A stretch of 64,000 bases of DNA from an uncultured Elusimicrobium sp. Lineage in GTDB: Bacteria > Elusimicrobiota > Elusimicrobia > Elusimicrobiales > Elusimicrobiaceae. This document shows positions 17,264 through 25,544 of the stretch, piece after piece. The translations under genes were made by a program, and so were the position numbers. Numbering within the stretch: position 1 is the first letter of the stretch; each line of letters starts with the position of its first letter. The stretch spans positions 62,001 through 126,000 of the forward strand of contig CADBRU010000009.1 in assembly GCA_902797165.1 (NCBI GenBank), read 5' to 3'. Below the pieces are notes generated by a model that saw only the letters and a program-made list of their open reading frames with translations, did not search any database and was not told where the DNA came from.

Positions 17264-18208
17264 CTATTGGGCTTTTGTAGGTTGCGGGGGAAAGACCCGG
17301 CTGGCCGCAATAGACAGGGCCAAAATGCCGATAATAACGGCCAAAGATAATAAGACGGGAATATGTACATAGGCCGAGGCTAACATTTTAACACCCACAA
17401 AGAGCAAAATTACGGAAATGCCGTATTTAAGATACGGAAAGCGCCCGGCCATGCCGGCCAGCAAAAAGTATAAAGAGCGTAGCCCGATAATGGCAAAGAT
17501 GTTGGAAGAGTACACTAAAAATGTATCTTGCGTAATGCCTAGTACCGCCGGAATAGAATCTGCCGCAAACACCACATCAGACATTTCGATTACCAGTAAA
17601 GCCGCAAATAGGGGGGTGGCAAACCATTTGCCAGCATCTTTTATGAAAAAATTTTCTCCGTGATAATCGGTTTTAATCGGCATAATTTTTTTGAAAATGC
17701 GCAGCACCCACGATTTGCCGGGGTCGGCTTTTTCGTCTTCTTTTTGCAGTAACATTTTCAGTGCCGTAAAAATCAGTAGCGCCCCGAATACATAAATCAT
17801 CCAAGAGAAAGCAGACAGTAGTTGCACTCCGACCAAAATGAAAATAAAACGCAGTGCTACTGCTCCTAAAATACCCCACAAAAGCACCTTAGGTTGCAAC
17901 TCTTGCGGTACGGCAAAATAGGTAAAAATCATAATAAAGACAAACATGTTGTCCACGGAGAGGGAATACTCCAGCACATAGCCGGTGTAAAATTCAAGTG
18001 CATGCCGCGGACCTTCAAAGAGCCAAATGGCCCCGCCGAACAAAACCGCCAAACTGACCCACACGCATACCATGAGTGCGGCCTCTTTAATAGACACATG
18101 TCCGTGATGTTTGTTTAGAATAGCCAAATCAATAAACAAGGCCGTAATGACAATTACCCAAAAGGCCACCCACATTCCGATAGACACACCGGTAGATACA
18201 ATTTCCAT
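17264..18208 (-). CDS. TerC/Alx-family membrane protein
   Basis: Polytopic membrane protein of 314 residues with eight or nine helices. LEYSLSVDNMFVFIMIF and VVIEMSDVVFAADSIPAVL contain the paired acidic residues that define TerC. Family members are linked to tellurite resistance and to Mn2+ export coupled to metalation of exported proteins. No yybP-ykoY riboswitch fits in the short leader. A -10 TATAAT lies at 18236-18241 (- strand). Confidence 0.9.
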   Translation of the reverse strand: MEIVSTGVSIGMWVAFWVIVITALFIDLAILNKHHGHVSIKEAALMVCVWVSLAVLFGGAIWLFEGPRHALEFYTGYVLEYSLSVDNMFVFIMIFTYFAVPQELQPKVLLWGILGAVALRFIFILVGVQLLSAFSWMIYVFGALLIFTALKMLLQKEDEKADPGKSWVLRIFKKIMPIKTDYHGENFFIKDAGKWFATPLFAALLVIEMSDVVFAADSIPAVLGITQDTFLVYSSNIFAIIGLRSLYFLLAGMAGRFPYLKYGISVILLFVGVKMLASAYVHIPVLLSLAVIIGILALSIAASRVFPPQPTKAQ

Positions 18209-18255
18209 ATTTATTCCTTAAACTAAAGATACTTTATTATAGCAGTTTTGAAAAC

Positions 18256-18284
18256 TTGCAAAACTCAGTTAAGTAGTATATACT
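18256..18284 (+). promoter_or_regulatory. Promoter of the large pilin gene
   Basis: TTGCAA at 18256 and TATACT at 18279 with a 17-base spacer, 30 bases before the ATG. The -10 of the divergent terC gene lies just upstream on the other strand, so the two promoters share about 50 bases. Confidence 0.75.
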
Positions 18285-18314
18285 TTAATATATATTTAGA
18301 GTTTAGGAGAAACT

Positions 18315-19502
18315 ATGAAACGAAAAATAGGATTTACTTTAGCGGAACTGCTGGTTGTCGTGGTGGTTCTGGCGGTGTTGGCCGGTGTGGCCATACCGAA
18401 GTTTACCCGCGTATTGGAAACGCGAAAAACCACCGAAGCGGAACAAATGCTTGCCGCGGTGCGTATGGAGCAAGAGAAACGCTGTACCATGGGTAAGCAA
18501 TACACCATGGAAGATGGCGATATTTCTACCATGGCGGGCGCCAAGAGGAGTCCTAATTATGATTATGATTTAAACGAAACGGGCGCGATAGCAACCAGTA
18601 AAGATGAAGATAATAAATATACTTTGAAGATGCTTTCGTATCAAGACGGACGTATTTGCTGTGACGGACCGTATTGTGAGAGTTTAAATAAAAACTATGT
18701 TTCTTGTACCTCTTTAAAAAATGAATTGATAGCGGCTGCACGTACCGATGAATGTGCTATACCGGTTGTAGTTTCCTGTTCCGATGAAGAAAAACCGGAA
18801 ATTTTCAAATTCGAAGATGACTGCAACTACTCGCGACCGGTTACTTGTGTGGACGGAGTGTGGCAAACGGGAGATTGGGTAAAAGGAAAATGTTTTACCT
18901 CTCATTCCTGTCCGGAACATGCCACTTATAATCTCCTTCAGAAAAAATGTATTTGTGATGACGGATACTTAGCACTAAGAAATTTGGAAGGTGATGTGCT
19001 GTCTTGTGACACGAAAATTCCGGGGGACCCAGACCCAGACCCGGACCCGGACACTCCAAAATATACCTGTATCACTTCGGCCAGTTGGAGAACTCGCTCT
19101 TATTCACCTGAAGTTTATGACAATCAACATGGGGGTTGTATGGGGAATAGTTCCTATACATTCTCGATGCCTACCGATGAGTGGATATCGGCAAACTGTA
19201 GCGGTGCTTATGGATCAATTTATATGTCGGGGGGATGTTCCTCTGGGCAAACGTGTGATTGTGTGCCGGGAAGAAAATATTATATGGTAGGTAGTTGCAA
19301 AGTGCAAGACGATTTAAATATGAATAGATGTAAGTATTATGAAGGCGGATACTGTTTCACTTGCGGAGAAGTAAGCAATACAAACCGCTGTGCCACGTGG
19401 GATGATTTTAACAGTGTTCGCTGCGGTAATTCGGGTAGTGGTACATTAGGTCCTACTACACCGGGAGATCACGGTTTGTTACCTGCTAATCCGTTGCCTT
19501 AA
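18315..19502 (+). CDS. Large Cys-rich type IV pilin-like protein
   Basis: A 395-residue protein with a class III signal (MKRKIG|FTLAELLVVVVV, Glu5 present), more than twice pilin length. After the pilin helix come about 190 residues with scattered Cys, an EGF-like Cys cluster near 200-235 (KKCICDDGY), a PDPDPDPD-type linker at about 240-250, and a second Cys-rich domain to about 378. I count 26 Cys in total. The tail is Gly/Pro-rich. The layout suggests a pilus-borne or minor-pilin adhesin stabilised by disulfides; this is inference. It has a strong promoter, AGGAG ribosome site and its own terminator. Confidence 0.85.
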   Translation: MKRKIGFTLAELLVVVVVLAVLAGVAIPKFTRVLETRKTTEAEQMLAAVRMEQEKRCTMGKQYTMEDGDISTMAGAKRSPNYDYDLNETGAIATSKDEDNKYTLKMLSYQDGRICCDGPYCESLNKNYVSCTSLKNELIAAARTDECAIPVVVSCSDEEKPEIFKFEDDCNYSRPVTCVDGVWQTGDWVKGKCFTSHSCPEHATYNLLQKKCICDDGYLALRNLEGDVLSCDTKIPGDPDPDPDPDTPKYTCITSASWRTRSYSPEVYDNQHGGCMGNSSYTFSMPTDEWISANCSGAYGSIYMSGGCSSGQTCDCVPGRKYYMVGSCKVQDDLNMNRCKYYEGGYCFTCGEVSNTNRCATWDDFNSVRCGNSGSGTLGPTTPGDHGLLPANPLP

Positions 19503-19526
19503 TGGGACATAGTATAAAATAATTTC

Positions 19527-19564
19527 AATATACCCTGAGAGCAAAATTTCAGGGTATATTTTTG
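19527..19564 (+). terminator. Terminator after the large pilin
   Basis: ATACCCTGA/TCAGGGTAT stem followed by a run of T. Confidence 0.88.
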
Positions 19565-19633
19565 TCGGCATTTTAGGGGGAATGCTTGTCGGGCGGAATG
19601 CAAATTTAATATAATAATTTATATCGTTTTAAT

Positions 19634-19706
19634 GCTGAGGTAGCTCAACTGGCAGAGCAACGGTTTTGTAAACCGTAGGTTGTGGGTTCGATTCCCATCC
19701 TCAGCT
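19634..19706 (+). tRNA. tRNA-Thr (UGU)
   Basis: Seven-base acceptor stem GCTGAGG/CCTCAGC, D-arm with AGCTCAACTGGCAGAGC, anticodon stem-loop ACGGT-TTTGTAA-ACCGT with anticodon TGT, and T-loop TTCGATT. CCA is not encoded. An eleven-T run follows the gene, which likely ends transcription. Confidence 0.97.
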
Positions 19707-19718
19707 TTTTTTTTTTTG

Positions 19719-19750
19719 TTGTCAAATTTCATTATTTTTTATGCTAAAAT
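19719..19750 (+). promoter_or_regulatory. Candidate promoter of the TldD-like pair
   Basis: TTGTCA near 19719 and an extended -10 (TGCTAAAAT, 19742-19750). The spacing of 20 bases is long, so the extended -10 may dominate. TAAGGAGG precedes the ATG. Confidence 0.5.
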
Positions 19751-19775
19751 AAAGGAAATTTAAGGAGGAAATGGC

Positions 19776-21476
19776 ATGCAGAAACGTTGGATATTGGTTT
19801 TTATTTGTATTTCTTCTTGTTTGTGGGCACAGGCACAAATGTGCGAAGTAAAAAACAACGAACCTTTGAAACTACTGCACAGTGAACTGATGCGCAATTT
19901 TAAGGTGCTTAAAACCCAAAAACCGCCGGTATATTATTTATCCTACCGGTATAATGAGGTCAGTCAAACTTTTATTGAGGCTTCTTATAACGGAGTGAGC
20001 ACACAGCAAGATCAAGATAGCAATGTGACCGTTATGGTGCGCGTCGGAAGTACAAAACTGGACAATACCCGCGCTCTAAAAGGGGAAATGGCAGATTATG
20101 ATTTAGTATCTGACGGCTATTTGCCTTTTGCGCAACTGCAAGACCCCAAAGCCTTTCAACTGGACTTATGGAGCGCTACCCAAAAGGCAGTGGAAAAAGC
20201 CCAACAACAATACAGCCAAGTGCTTGCTCACAGCCGTACCAGAAGCCAAGCGGCCGACCAATCTGATGATTTTGTTTTCCCGCCGAAAGAAACCTATTGC
20301 GAAGTTTCCAAACCGCAAACCATAGACATAGAAAAGGTAAAAGCATTGCTGGCGGCCGGAGCAAAATTACCGCTGGGGAAACCCTACGTATTAAATTACA
20401 ATGTTTCCTTTTCTTATACGCATAAGCAGAATTATTTTGTGGATAGCCGCGGCACGCAACTTACTTTTCCGTCCGAACATATGCGTTTATTGTACACATT
20501 ATCCAACCGTACCGAAGACGGTATGGATTTGCAGCAAATGAAAACTTATGATATTGCTTCTTTAGATGAATTGCCCAGTCAAGAGCAATTTTTGGCCGAT
20601 ATCACGCAATCTTTGCAAAAGTTGGAGCAATTAACCAAAGCCCAACCGGGCGCGCCTTTTACTGCGCCTACTTTACTTAAAGGCCGCGCCGCAGCGGTAT
20701 TTGTGCACGAAGTATTGGGCCACCGCTTGGAAGGCCACCGACAAAAAGATGAGGCTTACAGTCAGACTTTCACCGGGAAAGTAGGTCAACCGGTTATTTC
20801 CCCGCTTTTAACGATTATTGATGATCCTACACAAATATATTTTAACGGGGCCAAACTGCGCGGACATTATGTATATGATGATGAGGGGGTCAAATCTCGT
20901 CCCGTTACCTTGGTGGAAAACGGTGTGCTTAAAAATTTCTTAATGTCCAGTAACCCCATTAAAGGTTTTCCGACATCTAACGGGCATGGCCGCTTAGGCG
21001 GTGCGCACCGTGCGGTGGCGCGTATGGGTGTTATGCGGGCTACTTCTTCCCAAACGGTTTCGTATGAGGAATTAGAGCAAAAATTAATTGAAGAAATCAA
21101 ACGCCAAGGCAAACCGTACGGGTTTATTATAGAAGATTTGGGCGGAGGATATACCTTTACGAGTAAATCTATGCCTCAAAGTTTCAAATTGGAAACAAAA
21201 CTTGTTTGGCGCGTTTACCCGGACGGACGTAAAGAAATGGTGCGCGGACTGGACGTAGTGGGTACGCCGCTGGTAAGTTTTAACAAAGTGTTAGCGGTGG
21301 GAAATGATGATACTGTCTTTGACGGAAGTTGCGGTGCAGAATCGGGCTGGGTAACGCAAACCAACATTGCGCCGAGCATTTTATTTTCTGATTTAGAAAT
21401 GCAGAAGACGGAAACAAGTTCGTGGAAACCGCCTTTATTACCTTCTCCGCTGCTGGAGAAAGGAGGTAAAAAATGA
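19776..21476 (+). CDS. Exported TldD-like metalloprotease
   Basis: TldD/PmbA family protein of 566 residues. The zinc site HEVLGHRLEGH at 311-321 matches TldD's HExxxH motif, and the DDEGV…GHGR and GSCGAESGW segments match the later family blocks. TldD normally works in the cytoplasm with TldE on peptides such as microcin precursors. Here a signal peptide (residues 1-19, CLWAQA|Q) points to the periplasm or cell surface, and there are about 170 residues before the conserved part. It overlaps the next paralog by an ATGA. Confidence 0.88.
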   Translation: MQKRWILVFICISSCLWAQAQMCEVKNNEPLKLLHSELMRNFKVLKTQKPPVYYLSYRYNEVSQTFIEASYNGVSTQQDQDSNVTVMVRVGSTKLDNTRALKGEMADYDLVSDGYLPFAQLQDPKAFQLDLWSATQKAVEKAQQQYSQVLAHSRTRSQAADQSDDFVFPPKETYCEVSKPQTIDIEKVKALLAAGAKLPLGKPYVLNYNVSFSYTHKQNYFVDSRGTQLTFPSEHMRLLYTLSNRTEDGMDLQQMKTYDIASLDELPSQEQFLADITQSLQKLEQLTKAQPGAPFTAPTLLKGRAAAVFVHEVLGHRLEGHRQKDEAYSQTFTGKVGQPVISPLLTIIDDPTQIYFNGAKLRGHYVYDDEGVKSRPVTLVENGVLKNFLMSSNPIKGFPTSNGHGRLGGAHRAVARMGVMRATSSQTVSYEELEQKLIEEIKRQGKPYGFIIEDLGGGYTFTSKSMPQSFKLETKLVWRVYPDGRKEMVRGLDVVGTPLVSFNKVLAVGNDDTVFDGSCGAESGWVTQTNIAPSILFSDLEMQKTETSSWKPPLLPSPLLEKGGKK

Positions 21477-23080
21477 AACGATTTTTAGGACTTATTTTAG
21501 TTGTAGCGGCTTGTAATCTTTGGGCGGCACAATTGCCGGACAATATTTATTTCCGCGCGATGAATGACGAAATGCAACGCAGTAAAAAGCAGTTGCATAT
21601 TGAGAACAATGCCAAACCTTTGTATATTGCTTATCGTGTCAGAAAACCGCATAATCAGACTTTTTCTGCCTCTATGGGCGTCTTGCGGCCTTATACGGAT
21701 CCGTCTTTATTTACCACAGATCCTAAAGTTTCCGTATATATGTACAGCGGAGATTTCAAAAACAACAGTTCCTTCTTTAGAGAAGATTTTTCAAACGATT
21801 ATGTGGAAGAAGAAGCGGTTAATGACAGTTATGAAGCACTGCGTAATCACTTGTGGCATTTAAGTGATGCTGAGTATGTTTCTACTTCCAAACTGGCCGA
21901 AGAAAAGGCCGCCGTCAAACGCAATATGCAAGCGGCTGATTTGGAAGCGGAATTTTCCAAGGCCCCGCAAGCGCATTTTGTGCAAGATATTCCGGCTTTT
22001 ACACTACGGGACCGAGCGTTTTATGAAGATTTGGTAAAACAAATATCTGCACAAGGGAAAAAATACGATTATTTAGAAGGTTTTGCGGCAGAATTTAAAT
22101 TTTCACAAACGGATCGGTACTTTTTGGACAGTGAAGGGAACTTTTCACAAGATTATAGAGTATATAATCGATTATCTTTGTGGGCAAAATTTCGCAATAA
22201 AGACGGATATGTTATCGAACTTAAACGCAGTATGGAATTGCCGATAGATGAGAGCAAAATAGCGGCTTTTGCGTGGGAAAAATCGGCTGCTTTTTTGGCA
22301 GATACGGCAAAACAACAGAAAGCGCAAAAGGCGGAATTTTATGCCGGGCCGGTTTTGCTAAAGCCTGATGCGGCGGAAGACTTTTTTATGACTCTATTAA
22401 TCAGTAATATTGTGGAGACAAAAAACGTTTTGTCAGTGCGCGGTTACAGGAGTACAAACAAATTGGTACATAAAATAAACCACCGTATTATGACTCCGGT
22501 GCTGGATGTGTTCGACCGGCCGCTGGAGCGCGAGTTTAACGGATTTTTACTGCGTGGTTTTATGCCGGTAGATGCCGAAGGGGTAGCGGCGCAACCGTTG
22601 CATATTGTAGAAGGTGGAAAACTGAAAGAGTTGCCCACGGTACGCAGTTTGATTAAAGGGCAAAAACAAAGTAACGGCCATGCGGTGCGGTTTGCTAGCA
22701 GATATCCGGTAGCATGGTATACTAATTTATTTTTTGAACCTAAAAATCCGCTTCCGGTGCAAGAATTGGAACAAAAATTAATGCAATTATGCCGCGAACA
22801 GGAACTGGAATATTGCTATATTATTCACGGCGGTGAAGGGGTAAAAGGACTGGCAGAGCGTGTATATGTGTCTGACGGACATAGAGAGCCGGTGTATGGC
22901 TTTACCCCGCAACTTTCACCCAGTCAGATGCGGCCGCTGCGCGATATTGTGGCGGCAGGGGATGATATGACATTAGGTTCAAGTGAGGATACGGTAATGC
23001 CTTCTATACTAGTCAGTGATATGGAACTTTTACCGATTGAGAAAAAACCGGACCGCAAACCGTTTGTCAAAAAACCGTAA
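21473..23080 (+). CDS. Exported TldD/PmbA-like protein lacking the metal site
   Basis: A 535-residue paralog of the preceding gene, with its own signal peptide (cut near LWAA|Q). It lines up over VDAEGVAAQPLHIVEGGKL and SNGHAVR, which match DDEGVKSRPVTLVENGVL and SNGHGR of the partner, but the HExxxH block is replaced by FFMTLLISNIVETKN. This mirrors the TldD-TldE arrangement, where only one partner keeps the zinc site. I infer an extracytoplasmic heterodimer. ATGA overlap with the upstream gene indicates coupled translation. Confidence 0.82.
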   Translation: MKRFLGLILVVAACNLWAAQLPDNIYFRAMNDEMQRSKKQLHIENNAKPLYIAYRVRKPHNQTFSASMGVLRPYTDPSLFTTDPKVSVYMYSGDFKNNSSFFREDFSNDYVEEEAVNDSYEALRNHLWHLSDAEYVSTSKLAEEKAAVKRNMQAADLEAEFSKAPQAHFVQDIPAFTLRDRAFYEDLVKQISAQGKKYDYLEGFAAEFKFSQTDRYFLDSEGNFSQDYRVYNRLSLWAKFRNKDGYVIELKRSMELPIDESKIAAFAWEKSAAFLADTAKQQKAQKAEFYAGPVLLKPDAAEDFFMTLLISNIVETKNVLSVRGYRSTNKLVHKINHRIMTPVLDVFDRPLEREFNGFLLRGFMPVDAEGVAAQPLHIVEGGKLKELPTVRSLIKGQKQSNGHAVRFASRYPVAWYTNLFFEPKNPLPVQELEQKLMQLCREQELEYCYIIHGGEGVKGLAERVYVSDGHREPVYGFTPQLSPSQMRPLRDIVAAGDDMTLGSSEDTVMPSILVSDMELLPIEKKPDRKPFVKKP

Positions 23081-23137
23081 AATAATTCTGTTAGAATAAT
23101 ACTTGTTAGGGTGATTTGACTTTGAAAGGAGAAAACT

Positions 23138-23626
23138 ATGAAAAAAGCATTTACGCTTATTGAACTATTGGTAGTGGTACTGATTATCGGTATTTTGTCT
23201 GCTATTGCGCTACCGCAATATACCGCCGCGGTGGAAAAATCCCGCGCCGCCGAGGCCTTGATGAATCTAAAGTACATTCAAAATATGTATATTGTGAAAT
23301 CCTTGGAAACTGATATAGCAACTTACGGAGCCTACGCTCCGGATTTCATTGAATTATCAGGTGGCATATGGAATGCTGCTGGAAATGCGTATTGCACAAA
23401 ATATTTTTATTATGAATTTGCTCATCCCGATATTTATGCACATCGATCCAAAAATATTGCGGCAGATTGCAGTACTTCTTCGGATGATATATATAGTATT
23501 GACATACAAGTTCCTCCGGAATCGGGTTGGGAAAATTTTAAATTGTGCGAATATTATAATGATGTGGGCAATAAAGTCTGTCAGGGACTTAAAGGGCAAG
23601 GTTTTACTCCGGAAGATAATTCTTGA
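23138..23626 (+). CDS. Type IV pilin-like protein (canonical paralog 2)
   Basis: A 162-residue pilin with MKKA|FTLIELLVVVLIIG (Ala instead of Gly at -1), Glu5, then IELSGGIW, YCTKYFYYEF and a C-terminal Cys pair (KLCEYYNDVGNKVC). It is closest to the 9.1 kb pilin in the body. GAAAGGAG precedes the ATG. It lies 57 bases after the TldD-like pair and may be partly co-transcribed with it; no strong separate promoter was seen. Confidence 0.9.
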   Translation: MKKAFTLIELLVVVLIIGILSAIALPQYTAAVEKSRAAEALMNLKYIQNMYIVKSLETDIATYGAYAPDFIELSGGIWNAAGNAYCTKYFYYEFAHPDIYAHRSKNIAADCSTSSDDIYSIDIQVPPESGWENFKLCEYYNDVGNKVCQGLKGQGFTPEDNS

Positions 23627-23651
23627 TAAATTATTATTGCAATAATTTATC
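23625..23651. terminator. A/T-only hairpin spanning both stop codons
   Basis: A perfect 11-bp inverted repeat GATAAATTATT/AATAATTTATC with a 5-base loop overlaps the stop codons of the converging pilin and TPR genes. It is a weak bidirectional terminator or mRNA 3' end structure. Confidence 0.6.
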
Positions 23652-24590
23652 TGCTACACGGTAGGCAAAAGAGTCATTGCCGATATCTTTAATTTTCTGA
23701 AGGGCTTGGCGGGCTTGTTTGGGCTTACTGTCTTTCAAATTAATATAAACCATAAACAAGGCCAATTCATTATTGGGTTGGTCTTTTAAAACGTCTCGTG
23801 CCTCTTGCAGAGAATCTTTTTGCCTACCCAACTGATATAACCACATTGATTTAATGATACGCAATTCGGTTTGAGCGGGGTTTAACCAAATGGCTATCTC
23901 CAAATCAGCCAAGGCTTCTTTCGTCATGCGTAACCCTTTGTAAGCGCGCGCGCTGAGTAGCCAATACTCGGCTATGTGCGGGTCTTGTTCTTTGGCCAGT
24001 GTAATTTGAATAAATGCATTTTGAAAATCGCGTTGTCTGAAAAACGCATACGCCAGCCGCGCACGATGTATGGCATCGGCTTGCGGATTTTGTTGTAAAT
24101 ATTGTTCGTAATAAGAAACTGCTTGAGAGTAAAAACCCATTTGCAAGTAATCATTAGCCAGCCCGGCCAAGGCTTCTGCATTATCGGGCTCTAACTCAAT
24201 TACGCGGTTATATAGTTCAATAGATTGGTCAATCAGTCCGGTACGTTCATATAAACTGCCTGCCGCCAAGAGCAAAGGAATATCTTTTTGGTGAAATTCC
24301 AAGGCTTCCAAATAAATTTCCAATGCTTTTTCCGGATGGTTTAACTGCTCATAACTTAGCCCCAGCAAGCGGTAGGCGCGTGCTTCGCGCCGTTTGATAT
24401 TTTTGGTTTTATAAATGTAAGCGGATAATTCTTGGATGGCTTGCTCATATTGACCGTTACTATACATTTGGCGGGCATGGACAAATTCTTCGCGGTCATG
24501 CGTTAAAAAGCCAAACCATTTTGCGTGCAGAGGCATTACGCAAAACAGTAACACAAGCGTCCAGCAGAATTTATTTTTTAACAATGTCAT
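23634..24590 (-). CDS. Exported TPR-repeat protein
   Basis: A 318-residue protein with a signal peptide (about 1-23, PLHA|K) and six to eight tetratricopeptide repeats from about residue 35 to 290, for example ALAGLANDYLQMGFYSQAVS. TPR domains bind partner proteins; the partner is not known. It is the last gene of the six-gene envelope operon and starts 20 bases inside the patatin gene. It may be the lipid- or wall-facing assembly factor of that set; this is inference. Confidence 0.85.
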   Translation of the reverse strand: MTLLKNKFCWTLVLLFCVMPLHAKWFGFLTHDREEFVHARQMYSNGQYEQAIQELSAYIYKTKNIKRREARAYRLLGLSYEQLNHPEKALEIYLEALEFHQKDIPLLLAAGSLYERTGLIDQSIELYNRVIELEPDNAEALAGLANDYLQMGFYSQAVSYYEQYLQQNPQADAIHRARLAYAFFRQRDFQNAFIQITLAKEQDPHIAEYWLLSARAYKGLRMTKEALADLEIAIWLNPAQTELRIIKSMWLYQLGRQKDSLQEARDVLKDQPNNELALFMVYINLKDSKPKQARQALQKIKDIGNDSFAYRVADKLLQ

Positions 24591-25524
24591 CTAATGCAAA
24601 CAACAGCAGGTCTTCCTGCAGTGCCTCCAGTTGATTATTGGCCGAACGGATCCCCACTTCTCCGGCGTGATGCAATTTATTAAGTTCCAATGTCTTTACA
24701 TTAACCACGCGGCTTTCTATTACAAAATTGGCTTTGTCGGAAGATTCTTGTATCATGGCCGCTCCGCGCACATCTCCCACGCGCAGCAAATAAGCCGCCA
24801 CCGTTTGCGGAGTTTGAGAATAAAAATCGGGGGGAGTGACTGAGGCAATAATATAATCTGCCCCTTTGGCTTGAACCAAATTAACAGGTAAATAATTTAC
24901 CACAGCCCCGTCTACCAAATGGCGGTGGCGATATTCCACCGGATCAAAAATACCGGGCAAATTCATGCTGGCGCGTACCGCAATATCTACCGGCCCCGAA
25001 TCAAAAACAACTTGTTCCCCGGTTTTTACATCCATGGCCGCGGTGGCAAAGGGAATAGGCATATCTTCAAAACGCATATCCCCGATTTCCTGTTGGAAAA
25101 ATTTTTGTAAATTTTTGGAAGAGGGGAGTTTCTTTAAGAATAGAAAACGCAACAGACCCATTACGTTATAATCGGGGGTAATGGTATCCATGGAGATATG
25201 AGAGCCGATTTCCCATAATTTGGGTACGGACTGTCCGGCAGCGTACATAGAGCCCACTACGGCCCCCATAGAAGTGCCCGACATGACATCAATCGGTACG
25301 CCCGCATTGTGTAATACTTCCAGTACACCCACATGGGCAAAGCCGCGCACGCCGCCAGCCGATAAAGCAAGCCCTACTTTCGGGCGGTCTTGCGGACTAA
25401 GTTGGGTAAATTCATCCCACAAAAAAGCGCGTAAAACATTGTCTGAATTAACAGGGGGAACTGCCCAAGCGGTAGCGGAGGACAAAGTGAATAAACCGAT
25501 AAATAGCAGACAAATTTTTCTCAC
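24571..25524 (-). CDS. Exported patatin-like phospholipase (RssA/NTE type)
   Basis: Serine lipase of the patatin family. The oxyanion hole is SAGGVRGFAHVG, the nucleophile elbow is GTSMG (Ser85 from my start), and the catalytic Asp is in HLVDGAVVNYLPV (about residue 203). I prefer the GTG start at VRKICLLF because it gives a clean signal peptide (cut near AWA|V) and avoids overlapping tolC; the ATG 15 codons earlier would overlap it. Bacterial exported patatins act on membrane phospholipids or lyso-lipids. It belongs to the six-gene envelope operon. Confidence 0.88.
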   Translation of the reverse strand: MRKICLLFIGLFTLSSATAWAVPPVNSDNVLRAFLWDEFTQLSPQDRPKVGLALSAGGVRGFAHVGVLEVLHNAGVPIDVMSGTSMGAVVGSMYAAGQSVPKLWEIGSHISMDTITPDYNVMGLLRFLFLKKLPSSKNLQKFFQQEIGDMRFEDMPIPFATAAMDVKTGEQVVFDSGPVDIAVRASMNLPGIFDPVEYRHRHLVDGAVVNYLPVNLVQAKGADYIIASVTPPDFYSQTPQTVAAYLLRVGDVRGAAMIQESSDKANFVIESRVVNVKTLELNKLHHAGEVGIRSANNQLEALQEDLLLFALDDIVKK

Positions 25525-25544
25525 AAAACCCCCGTTTGGCAGCC

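Noticed and set aside
18209-18260. yybP-ykoY manganese riboswitch before terC
   Set aside because: The leader is about 35 bases from the -10, too short for the riboswitch, and no conserved loops are seen.
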